DNA of 46,756 nucleotides from a virus: IMG/VR virus record IMGVR_UViG_3300045010_000567, positions 1 to 46,756 of that record; one strand, 5' to 3'. The position numbers and the translations under genes were made by a program. The notes below the pieces were generated by a model. That model did no database searches and was not told where the DNA came from. It was given only the letters and a program-made list of their open reading frames with translations. This document shows, one piece after another, positions 24,901-33,200 of the stretch; position 1 is the stretch's first letter; each line of letters begins with the position of its first letter.

Positions 24901-27222
24901 GCGAGCGCAGAGGCCAACGCTAAAAAAAGATATGTTGAATCACTTACGGTAGGCGGGTTTGACTTAACGGATGTGGAATCCATAGTTTCAGAATCACATG
25001 CTTTGAGGGGCGAGCAAATATGGAAACAGGGAACTATGAATATGATTGGTGCCAATCCTGAATATAGTTTCACAAATCTAATTGCTGCTGCGAGACAAAG
25101 AGATGATTTGTTTGAAAAATACGGAATAGATGTTGTGATTGTTGATAATACTCAGAATCTGAAACTTGATGAAGTTGAACCCTTCAATAAAGCAATGACC
25201 AGAAAATGGGTTGACAGGCAAATTTCAACTGGAAAGTTTCAAGATGTCACTGCGAGCGAAATCATCGTCGATGAAAATACGACCCCCTATGAGGCCTTGT
25301 TGAGATACAGGAAATCACGTGCAGAAAAACAGGGTTCACTGCCTCTTTTCGACCACCCGGAAAACGAAAGTTCAGCGAATAGTCCTAAGAATATTTCCAA
25401 TTTTGTATCCATGGTTGATGAAGAATTGGAAAGAATAAGCCCGAAAACCAGAAGCGGACTTTCCGGTGCCATGTCGAGTTCGAACGCACGAATGACGAAA
25501 CGTCAAACCGGGGTGGTCCTAGCTGAAGAAAAACACGAAAATGCTGAGACTCGCGCAAAAAACATGCGCAAAGCGATCGACGAATTGGAAAAAACGGGCA
25601 ATTGGCGTGGTGGCGATTTTGGGGTCGTGCTAGGGGTAAACAAAGACATAAGTGCTGACGATATTGACGCAGACGGAATCACACCACAAAATAGATCGGC
25701 CAAAGAGCTTGCAGCAACCGGAAGAACAACAGATCAGGTCTTGGCTCAAGCGCGCGAAAAACTCAAGAAAGCGGAAGATGAAATAAAACTCCAGAAACAT
25801 CTTGCAAAATCCAAACAGACTCGCATGGATCAAAATGTGTTGGATATTGAAGATATAGATGACGCGACTCTCGCGCAACTAAAGAAAGAGCAAGAAGAAT
25901 TGATTCGGTTGCGCGATACAGACAGAAAAGCATTTAGTGAAAGATTTTCTACGGGCAAAAAAGGTGAAGTCCTGGTTGTCCACTCCGGTGCGGCCGAATT
26001 GGAAGGTGGCGTCCTGAATCCAGACAAAACACAGGGTGTTGGTGGGTCTCCGGGTGCACCGGGAGACACTTTGGCTCTAAACAAGATGCAAATGAATAAA
26101 ATCAAACAGGAGCTAATGGAGCAAGAACAAATTCTTTCTCGAGCCAACGCTATTATTTCCAAGTTGAACAACAAAGAAAAAATCACGGTTTCTGATCGTC
26201 TTGATTTGCAGCTTTTGCGAAACCTTGGCAAATATCTGGAGGGAAGCAAATACAGTCTTGGAAAAATGAAAATCGGAGACGAAATTGATTTGTCTAAAAT
26301 AAACGAAATAGTCTTCCCGGCCTACGGTGCAAGACCCGAAAGAAAACAAAGCATCAATGATCTTCTTGATTTCGTGATGAATGACCGCCTGAATGGCATA
26401 AATTCACAAATGAAGATGGCGACCGAAAGAGTTGAATCACTTAAACCGCGGGTGGAAAAATTGATGAAATCCCCCCGAAGCGGATTCACTTCTTCTTCTC
26501 CTCTGACTGCCGGAAATATCGACAGTAGGGGCTATTTTGCCAGATACGCCGATCGCGTGATCCCGGAAGATTCTTCTGGCTGGCTAAAAGCTAGATGGGG
26601 AACGCAACTTCGTGGAACGGCGTGGCTTGTTTCCGGCCAGGATGGAGTTGACATTGTCTCGGACCTTGGCCCTGGAGACGAAAGACAAATTATCGGAACG
26701 ACAAAACCAATATTCGGTATCTCCGCAAAGAGGAACAACCCGGCGGAGATGGATGAGGTTTCCCTGGCCATCATGGCCCGTGCGGTAGACGCGATCCGGG
26801 CTGGGAAAAAACCGGACGCAGACGAAATATTGAATGATCCCAGGCGAACCGGCCTAACTGGTGCAAGAGGAAAACTTGGCGGACTTTCCGGTGCCATGTC
26901 ACCCGACGAAGATGAGGTGCGCCGCCGCACCAGGATTATTGAAGATCTGCTATCTCAGGGTTTTTCGATGAATGACATAGTTGTGACCGAGGACGGAGAC
27001 ACGGCGGTACGTTATAAAATTGGAAATTGGATCGGACAGTATAAAGGCGGCCACATCGACATTTTTCATGCGGACAAACCGAATTCGGCACTGGACCTAA
27101 TAAATCTGTATGACTATGAAAAGGGCGAATACGAAGCGTTGACACCCGAAATGTTGCGTTCGTATTTACAAGATTGGATCTCGGAACAGGGGGAAACTTG
27201 GATGGAGAATAAGGGCGACTAA
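18937..27222 (+). CDS. Giant modular protein A: two HExxH zincins, DUF3626-like region, GL(S/T)GAM repeats
   Basis: ATG at 18937 is preferred over a TTG ten codons upstream, giving 2761 residues with no frameshift. Near the N-terminus lies the RCPPGTP...QFT...C motif. Two metallopeptidase-like sites follow: HEFGHLVH at 442 with distal Glu in ARAEAYA (about 571), and HEMGHNLD at 1040 with E1248 in RFAEGF. Around 1820-1960 a RPVSAMA...AQYGRNAIVLRP...GDS pattern resembles DUF3626, weakly. Another region has VVHSGAAELEGG. Hexapeptides ALRGAM (221), GLSGPM (684), RLSGAL (702), GLFGAM (1367), SLTGAM (1529), GLSGAM (2174), GLTGAR (2639) and GLSGAM (2649) lie between these units. It is encoded among head genes, so a virion or head-packaged protein is likely. 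Function inferred only. Confidence 0.85.
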   Translation: MENVEPFECCPSIGRHVSYTHVPKQVEKIRTKSSNPIDRVAEKLSRKIVPLKPFGDVLFKALDEETKKRNAEAATVSRSSIKPYTKWLDEWEPGDPLPLIPPGFRFALCDDISGGRLVNRDKKKKPRIGPLNDADLAMMGRFDEKSLGPKIKDSVYSLLSMVSRARGLWVDDKNKLRCPPGTPNANQFTDITGSNCFIPVPLKPTGAISSGARAARRAAGALRGAMNPGARDYPGGFGGQAYVGARENFARGRSMIVQATATASDFKQGLFRLPGGQAITHFRPNAQGRTNFLLSVQELMPNVDLAQAAEFWDNMLENAPLTALQKAQMEDYIESFFQSWFMEAKEHPDKMRWITHLQLGSMLSSANAWEVDLRGTAGVPNKKGVTVYDKNMPVSQSGFKFSLMFNPVAAYYMAKGDGSDKRHTGHGSQINMRSQGLYTGTHEFGHLVHFSQAMKNMGFDPLTLKRGKGGEWLVDLRNIQNPTSNPEIDKLKAMITRIEAFQSGSAWQTLPSGQKVRVYAKDTKEAVTEFYSTLYQTMTNDVGGTEEDFKLLAGVVGADYAHSNYVEARAEAYAVIRHFGPQVIDNYAREQAAYQASNPRMFPTPEPEDSIRDNIYQAMNRIFYSVGYGKTPDEWHSRNSALGVNTLLGASVKPTGSSIPATPTARSGLSRFIPFRKRGTSGPGLSGPMAPRRINATNRTGRLSGALSSTQRDLYVDRPKNSDTMPLRIDARKAFRDIDTTTADLLAGAEVISDSIDLSDVTPEGGVLIEAPGVFEKLAKQAGIGFIHSMNQTAYVNDKAMVRRASGTQLTREIDQSFENMRRPRYRNYYLEMMEFTIDQFQEKIEKKDRHIAKIKALQAKAEKDRNNPDLAAEIHELSYPGLTLDETLKKLEFKKRRFKKEVDEVVVNMDRLVNGDVNAIANDRKNVMQTMVFATLAAVKKVTDRYPQLKDVLVSLDPHKGQRPGGNRAMGYAGLTFVSGRIIPNFKINPPLELPDLLTDPVGRLAEDVDDPDFDVPGNYLVGDFAKSNRLTMLSTGFHEMGHNLDTVAQLNGMGIKTGFDSAPVIGQLRSAGPELGDSVPGALYALATGRPLNTKLDNMGNNEKSALVHFTGWALGANGHPRENMLDGGRVRALALSGVYVENKFLPGTLDVDTDVSRSLDYQIMELGTAEMIAEDTVGGFAMVMKGKEKDVNRITKRIDQILSDALGWDFNNGVFGTADGLLDSDGIVAESSKYAKTLRTERFAEGFTLMMLLDQYGAQDNLPDTVRPRQAATGLKNLIDGLPSRDSVVRLDKDQKDELTELIRELHDVVEFKLPNGRTRASKLNFDKEISDENAKKIGLVKYSEEKTVELATEKQIRQASPYGLFGAMGVDPKKFSGFETDQGSKYEIEPSGRVTRFKPTTGSTIEDKPIRTQFENTVFVSTEDLQALKVSFDRGVGIAANGKIVGLDYDDRSINKTTFTNLRKQGKSFDEAFGLAGGVITEREIRVHTEPSIGLHPFEWNNDGRKHHAGNVIVSVTPRTTRGQSLTGAMTAAKDFPEIPNPRMPKEAREGNYAYFAPGIWKEETHFPMANIIRNQFNTMEPGETVEQLYERISSYWGISPREVQRHVNEMGKRPYYDEPMVLPPQLAGVKFPNRRRVMNANSRNSESRQKTVDILAKASGMGVDIDRQEREIVPKLLQRDKDDRLRPATISWVKDRALSPNLTSTNKEIVRNLANDPAKSPREILRQTPGDDSFGHRLAILREISDIRGDSKLVAEIDDFVKELQSMTPEQFDQAIEEAVDTFESPFDNRPTVLMRSPIELITAGRYQTVHEGRKTQGGIVGEAWDVAGIRRAQEARLLNFPGDTDPNTNSLRPVSAMALQKVSAEERAKKLRNLYGDDIEIQHTAPVVGESAREAVLTGTGKKTWNHGAQYGRNAIVLRPETAERTLAINGDSVSDVSESGSDILEPGARLANLSKDGRIASMFFDPLAVLFEKRTGRKETIASAEANAKKRYVESLTVGGFDLTDVESIVSESHALRGEQIWKQGTMNMIGANPEYSFTNLIAAARQRDDLFEKYGIDVVIVDNTQNLKLDEVEPFNKAMTRKWVDRQISTGKFQDVTASEIIVDENTTPYEALLRYRKSRAEKQGSLPLFDHPENESSANSPKNISNFVSMVDEELERISPKTRSGLSGAMSSSNARMTKRQTGVVLAEEKHENAETRAKNMRKAIDELEKTGNWRGGDFGVVLGVNKDISADDIDADGITPQNRSAKELAATGRTTDQVLAQAREKLKKAEDEIKLQKHLAKSKQTRMDQNVLDIEDIDDATLAQLKKEQEELIRLRDTDRKAFSERFSTGKKGEVLVVHSGAAELEGGVLNPDKTQGVGGSPGAPGDTLALNKMQMNKIKQELMEQEQILSRANAIISKLNNKEKITVSDRLDLQLLRNLGKYLEGSKYSLGKMKIGDEIDLSKINEIVFPAYGARPERKQSINDLLDFVMNDRLNGINSQMKMATERVESLKPRVEKLMKSPRSGFTSSSPLTAGNIDSRGYFARYADRVIPEDSSGWLKARWGTQLRGTAWLVSGQDGVDIVSDLGPGDERQIIGTTKPIFGISAKRNNPAEMDEVSLAIMARAVDAIRAGKKPDADEILNDPRRTGLTGARGKLGGLSGAMSPDEDEVRRRTRIIEDLLSQGFSMNDIVVTEDGDTAVRYKIGNWIGQYKGGHIDIFHADKPNSALDLINLYDYEKGEYEALTPEMLRSYLQDWISEQGETWMENKGD

Positions 27223-27471
27223 ATGGAAACAACAGAGAGAATTTTCATAAACAAACTTGGGGAGATGCAAATTTTTAGCCCCCTTGGTGATCTATTATTT
27301 GTGGTGGAAGACATCGACCTGTTGACTGGGACCGAGCTACAAATGCTTTCAACGATGCGGCCCGATGAGGGGGAGGCCCCCGTGGGGATAAATATGGACA
27401 ATGTCGGCAAGTGGCGCATGAGGCTCCGAAAGGTGAGAGAAAAAAAGAAAAGGGACATTTGGGATAACTAA
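27223..27471 (+). CDS. Small hypothetical protein after giant protein A
   Basis: The 82-residue protein starts with ATG directly after the TAA of giant protein A, so translation is likely coupled. It has a beta-rich first half (RIFINKLGEMQIFSPLGDLLFVVEDIDLL, shown in part) and a very basic end (KWRMRLRKVREKKKRD). No family recognised. A 78-base gap follows, with TACTAT near 27499 as a weak -10 candidate. Confidence 0.7.
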   Translation: METTERIFINKLGEMQIFSPLGDLLFVVEDIDLLTGTELQMLSTMRPDEGEAPVGINMDNVGKWRMRLRKVREKKKRDIWDN

Positions 27472-27549
27472 TTCAATATCCTGGATGGTGGTACTATTGT
27501 TCAGGGTTGAGCAAGACTCCCCGGCCTAAGTTTCTGCGAGGCATCTTAC

Positions 27550-28206
27550 ATGGAAAATGAAAATTCTAAACTCTGGAACATAAAAATTGTTCCATCCCTG
27601 GATGCGCTTGAGGTGAAAGCTCCGACGCCGCTAGACGCCATTCCCCAGGAAAGATTTACTGGCGATGTTCTTCGTGGATACGGTCCGCGTCGCGGGAACC
27701 TGGAGCGGCTTCTTCGTTACTGGCGTCCAATAATGCGGAAGCCGGGCGGTTTCAGAAGATGCAGGGTGATTCTTGCTAACCACCCAGAACTTTACCCTCT
27801 AAATAATATTTGCGCTTGGCTGCATCATGAAACTACGGGAGTCTGGCCAAATGAAGGCTGTCATCATCCCGGCATGAAGAATTGCAGAAAAAAGATGCGT
27901 GGCCTCGTAAGTGGCTCACTGTGGAACGACAACGAATTTAATCTAAGAATGGCTAAGCTTCGCTCACGCGGTGCAAAAAAAATGCTTGAGACATCGGGAA
28001 TACGATCTTATGACGAGCCGTTTGAACCGGTAATAACAACAAGCGATCTTGAACACGCAATTAAGGTTTTGTCTGACTTCATCGAAATGGAACCAAATTT
28101 TGTGAAATATCTAAACGATGACGAAAATTGGCAACACGAGCATGGTTTTGTTGTTATAAATGGCCAGAAAGTAAATTATGAAGACAGTCATCTTTTCGGA
28201 ACCTGA
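27550..28206 (+). CDS. Conserved-type phage protein with histidine/cysteine cluster
   Basis: The 218-residue protein starts with ATG at 27550 after GAGG. The central part has TGDVLRGYGPRRGNLERLL, YWRPIMRKPGGFRRC and ICAWLHHETTGVWPNEGCHHPG, followed by a NCRKK segment. I have met this GYG..RGNL....YWRP.M..PGGFRRC pattern in actinobacterial phage proteins, but without function. The Cys and His residues might bind metal. The C-terminal 60 residues are acidic and helical. It overlaps the next gene by 29 bases. Confidence 0.75.
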   Translation: MENENSKLWNIKIVPSLDALEVKAPTPLDAIPQERFTGDVLRGYGPRRGNLERLLRYWRPIMRKPGGFRRCRVILANHPELYPLNNICAWLHHETTGVWPNEGCHHPGMKNCRKKMRGLVSGSLWNDNEFNLRMAKLRSRGAKKMLETSGIRSYDEPFEPVITTSDLEHAIKVLSDFIEMEPNFVKYLNDDENWQHEHGFVVINGQKVNYEDSHLFGT

Positions 28207-30238
28207 CTGCTGTCCGCAGCAGCCGGTTGTTCGCAAACGTACGGTGCTACCTGCGTCGGTAAATGAACCTTATTTTGTGTACGAAAAGCCGCTCGATTTG
28301 TTTGTTGCCAGACAAAAAGTGCTCGAGTTCAAAGCTGCTCTCGCAAGAAATATTGCTTCAAACCCGGACAAATTTGATGTCAAAGTTGGCATCGTCACAT
28401 CGCCGGCCCCCGGGTTGCAGTACGTTCAGGGTGTTGGGTCTACTATTACGCCTGGAAACTTCACCCGATACCGAAGACCCGTCCGATCGGCCACGTGGTC
28501 TGCAATAACCCCGGGTGGCTCGAATCGCAATATTCTCGGTCGTCTTGGTGCCCATGCTTATGGTGCGCTAAAACCAGAACGCGGATATAGATGTCCTGAA
28601 GGTTTTCAATTCGGCGGACAATTCACCAACGAACAATACACCACATGCGGAAAACAATTATTTGCCCTTCCGGCGATGCTGCTTAGAGCTGCAGTGGGAT
28701 TGGGTCGTGGTCGCGGCGGTGGTAGACAACCAGGTTTTCAGGAATTGGCCGTCAGAACTTTCAGACAGCAAATGTATCCGCTTGGAACTCCAATTTCTTC
28801 ACGTTCAGCCGATATTCCGAAAGTGGGATCGAAAAACATAAACGTCCTGGACGATGCAGAAGAAGCAATTTATGGAGCCATGGCAGGCGCAGAAAAACCC
28901 ACCACAAGGCTTATTCGAAGAGACGGTTTTGTTCTTGAACCAATTGTATCGGCAGCGGTCCTCAGGACCGTTCCGGACAACAGAAACATGGAAGGCGCGA
29001 TCTATGCAATGAATGTTTCTTCGCCAAACCAAATTGGTAGAAATGAACTCGGACTACTTTCAAACAGCGGAGTAGAAAAAATCACCTACGTTCTTCCCAA
29101 TGGCGGACTTCTTCAACTTGCAAAGACAAGAGACCTTACCGTCGGCGAAAGACGCAAACTTGGAAAAACTGTTTCCATGGCAGAAAAAATGCCGAATTCA
29201 AGTGACCCGGCCGCAAGGCTGCGCTTTATATCTGGGGAAATGGGCGAAGGGATTCAGTACGCAGAAAAACTAAACGTCAAAAATCCCAACGACCTTATTT
29301 CTGTTCGCACTTCTAGTGGGGCGAAAAAACTTGTTCGTCGATGGCATTATGACGCTTTTTCCAAAATGCGCAAGCCGAAAACAATCGAAACCGCTACAAC
29401 CAACACCTCGAAGGAAAAAGCACTATTCATTACCGATCTTGCGGCCGCGGTGAGACACCTGAATTCCGGTGGAGATATATCAAATATTGCTTCCTCGATC
29501 AGAATAACGGCGATGAAGCGCAGTTCGCTATATAAGAGTAAAAAATTCAAAGACGGCGTAAACCTGTTTGAACGTGGAGATGGAATGACTTTCTACGAAA
29601 TACGGCCGAAAGAAGACTTCGAGCATCTTGGAGCAATCATTTCATCAGAAATTCAGCAATCTCTCGGAGTCGCTGCGCCTGAAGTTTACAGACTTGGATC
29701 AGGTAGACAAACTCCATACCTGATTACGCAAGTTCAAGATTCTTTCGGTCGCGGAAATATTTCTCGAAATGCTTTCAACCGTCTTCCCGTAGAGGACATG
29801 CTTGCCATATCTGTCGCGGACTATCTGACTGATACAAGATCTCGGAATCCATCAAACATTCAACCTGTTCAAATCGGCGGCCGTCTTCGCGCAGTTCCGA
29901 GCGCCAACCCATCTGCGCTCATCGGAAGAATGATCACCCGATACGACGTTGATCTCCCAAACTTTTATTCTCGGGATTTGCAAGATCAATGGAAAAATTA
30001 CTTCGAGCAGATATCGACGGACCAGAAAAAGCAAGTCCTTGAGCTATTGACGCAACTGCTTGAACGTGCAAGGGCGACGTCCGTATCCGAAATAGCGGCC
30101 AGAATTTCTATCGATGGAGATCTTTCATCTGGGGAAAAAGCACATTTGAAAGCAATTGAAAAGCTTTACGAGTCAAGACTCAAGCGTCTTTCGGCGTCCA
30201 AAAAAGTATTTGCAAAAATCATCGGTGCGCGCTCATGA
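28178..30238 (+). CDS. Protein B: RCP...QFT motif and degenerate kinase-like domain
   Basis: The 686-residue protein starts with ATG at 28178; no other Met is close. It has an N-terminal segment with PDCCPQQP, the RCPEGFQFGGQFT...C element (Cys at about 139 and 157), an IYGAMAG sequence near 230-236, and a C-terminal domain at about 470-590 that resembles HipA/PI3K-like kinases: FYEIRPKEDFEHLGAIISSEI (part), a DMLAISVADYLTDTRSRNPSNI region where kinases carry the DxR..N loop, and a RLRAVPSAN stretch where the metal-binding Asp would be expected but is absent. If the fold is right, it is a probable pseudokinase. It overlaps the next gene by four bases (ATGA). The function is unknown. Confidence 0.75.
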   Translation: MKTVIFSEPDCCPQQPVVRKRTVLPASVNEPYFVYEKPLDLFVARQKVLEFKAALARNIASNPDKFDVKVGIVTSPAPGLQYVQGVGSTITPGNFTRYRRPVRSATWSAITPGGSNRNILGRLGAHAYGALKPERGYRCPEGFQFGGQFTNEQYTTCGKQLFALPAMLLRAAVGLGRGRGGGRQPGFQELAVRTFRQQMYPLGTPISSRSADIPKVGSKNINVLDDAEEAIYGAMAGAEKPTTRLIRRDGFVLEPIVSAAVLRTVPDNRNMEGAIYAMNVSSPNQIGRNELGLLSNSGVEKITYVLPNGGLLQLAKTRDLTVGERRKLGKTVSMAEKMPNSSDPAARLRFISGEMGEGIQYAEKLNVKNPNDLISVRTSSGAKKLVRRWHYDAFSKMRKPKTIETATTNTSKEKALFITDLAAAVRHLNSGGDISNIASSIRITAMKRSSLYKSKKFKDGVNLFERGDGMTFYEIRPKEDFEHLGAIISSEIQQSLGVAAPEVYRLGSGRQTPYLITQVQDSFGRGNISRNAFNRLPVEDMLAISVADYLTDTRSRNPSNIQPVQIGGRLRAVPSANPSALIGRMITRYDVDLPNFYSRDLQDQWKNYFEQISTDQKKQVLELLTQLLERARATSVSEIAARISIDGDLSSGEKAHLKAIEKLYESRLKRLSASKKVFAKIIGARS

Positions 30239-33200
30239 GCGACCTTTTGGTAGTGCGTGAACGCGACACAATGCAGCCTTTTGCTGCAGTCGTCATCGAC
30301 AAAAATTCGGTGCGGGCCCATGGAGCAAATGACCATGGAAAGGTTTGGGCGAACTGGATCAACTCTCAGTCGATGGTAATTCACGATGTGGAAAAACTGA
30401 TCGATTTCACGTTGACAACCGAAAAAAAGAAATTGACTGACAAAGAGATTGAAAAACTTGCGTCTTCTTTTGACCTAAATGAGATCAATGCAATGCGATC
30501 TGGACTCATGTCTCAAAAAGTCCTCGTAATAATCGACGATCTTCCAAGATTTCAACTCAAACAAATACAACCAAAGTATGATTTCATCTCCAAAACAAAT
30601 TTTCAGAATTCCGGAGAAGAGGCTTTTGAGTTCGATGACGCAGACCTTGATGAGTCAGAAGACGTCAACCATTGGCCAATCGTCGACATCGCTCTCGCTG
30701 CTGTTGACGTTCAGTACAAGCATCTAGCCGTAGATTACAAGGTAGCCGCCTTTCATTTAGACAGAAATATTGGCGCGATGATGATTCGCGTCAAGGGTGC
30801 GCGAGCAGTATGGGACAACACGATTCCCGGGGGAGGGGGTTGGAGATGCCCGCCCGAAACCCCGGCGGCTGGACAATTCACAAACCGATTGGGCCAGGGT
30901 TGCTCATGGGGTGCCATAAGAAGGATCGGACGAGCTATTGCTGCGGGGGCAATCGATATGCCGAAACTTCAAAAGCTTGGAACCGCTATCGAACGAATTG
31001 GTTACGCCAATCGACAAGTTACCCTCGAACGAGCGGGAAGGAGAACCAGGCGAAGGGTGGCAAGAGCCGAAGCGGCAGCAAACAAGCTAAGGGGACAAAA
31101 TCTTCCAGATACCGCAGAAACCGAAGAGCGGATCGCTCAAGCCCTCAGGGGAGAGCGCCCGAGGCGCCCATCGCCATTAAGACAAATCGCAGGGCGTGGT
31201 GCCCGGACTTTGGCCGAAGCGTCTGAAGCAATGCAGGAATTTGCGGGCGGTGGGCGTGCGATTTCGAGGTCGCGCCGCAGACGCAAACTTGAACAAGCTG
31301 GCCTGATTGATCCAAAACCTCCGGGCGTGCCGGCGATAGATCGAGATGATGTTTTGGACATGGTTGCAACCGGTGGTTCTCGCCGAATGTTTCGCAGGGT
31401 CAAAAAATCGATGGTCAAACGCAAAGCCAACCGTGACAAAACCGCAAGAATCATGACTCATCATGCAGAAAAAATACATTCCGGCAAAACCGAAGTATTG
31501 ACGACGTACGCAGATCGGCCAGATGGAAATTTTCCTGACGAAGACATAGTGATAATCGACACCGAGACTTTGCGGCCGCTGTACGCACTGAAACCGGAAA
31601 AGATAGACGTTTTTGACGAAGACGGAAAGTATGCGTTTTCAATATCCGACTCACAGTCGCCAGTATCGTTCCTTGAACCACACAAAGTTCTTGGAATCGA
31701 TTATGAAATAGATCCATACGGAAAATATGGTGCGGCTCGCATCACCGAGGTGCCTGAGATTCCAGCGGTGCGGCATACCGACAAGGACGGATATTTCCAA
31801 ACACGGATCAGGTCAGAAGACTTGATATCTAGATTTAATCTTCCAGAGCTTCGTGGATTTCCATATGGACCGAATTTGACGCCGGAAGAACGCAAAAAGT
31901 TATTCGGCGATTATGGTTCTGGATTCGCCGATATGGCTACAGACTTAAAATCAACTGTGGTTTTTGACAATAAGCGTGGAGTGAAGAACAGTTCGGTTCA
32001 AAGACTCATTGACAACTACGCAAAAGAAGCAACTGCCTTAAAGATGCTGGAAAGTGAGCAGGATAGATTCAGGAAAGCAATCGAAGCTGAAATCGGCGGA
32101 CCGATTCCGGACGGATCAATCAGGCCGGCCATTGACGTTACCCCGCACCCAGATCGAACGTCGATACTGCAGGAAGTAACCGAAAAGATCACATTGCCGG
32201 ATGGATCTGTAAGGGTGCTTCCAAGAAGCAGAATAACTTCAGGATATGGACGCAAAGAACGCGGTGAACTTCTCGACGTAGAGATCGAGCTTCTTGATTC
32301 GAACGGAAACGTTATGGCATCACGCGGCCGTGACGGGCAATGGACCATTCAGCCCGGCAGAAAATTTCGCGGGAGAAGCCCGAGGCAATCCGAAATTGTT
32401 CAGCGAGCGCTTGATGACGACAGGATTCCAGAAAAGCCACAGACAAGCAGACAACGCAGAAGAGCCATGGCCAGTCGTGGGAAGAGACGAGCCGAGTCAT
32501 TTAGGGATCGTCTAGCCAAGTGGCAGTCAAGAAGAGCGAGCAGGCTGTTAGGCGAGCCCGTAAAAGAAGAAGATCTGCCGGTATTTTTGCCGGCGGGTCA
32601 AAAGCGACCACGCAGAAGAATTATTCCAAGCAGGAGACGAACACCCCGGGGTGGAACACAACCACCCCCGGGTCCTCGTCCAGGACAGCCATCAACCACC
32701 CCTGCGCCGGGCGCGACCCCGTCGACACCAACGATTGATCCAAACGATCTCACTCTTTACCCAAAGGGCTTGCGCAACAGATTGCGTCGAGTTCAAATGT
32801 CACAAACAGGGAAAACAGGCAAGTTCTACGGCCAGTCAGGAAAAACCAAAGGTCCCTTTGCCCCAGATTATTCCACGCTTACCCAGGTACAAAAAGATGC
32901 CCTGACAACAGCGGCGACAGACGCGCTTGACGATATTGAGGCCAGGTGGAGAAGAAGAATGGGTGTTTCTCCGACGGACACAACTCCGCTGGATGAGGAC
33001 GCCATTCTTGCGTTCATCGACAAGGTCGACCAGGGAGACGCAAATACTCCGGGTGATCCACGAAAAGCGGCAATTTACAGAACCCATTTGCACAACTTCC
33101 TTTCCTTGTCGGAAATGGAGCAAAACGGACAATTTGACAACATGGACGATGTGAAGCCGAATAAGCGGGTCGAGATTTTGGTTACGGCCGGTTTGCTTCC

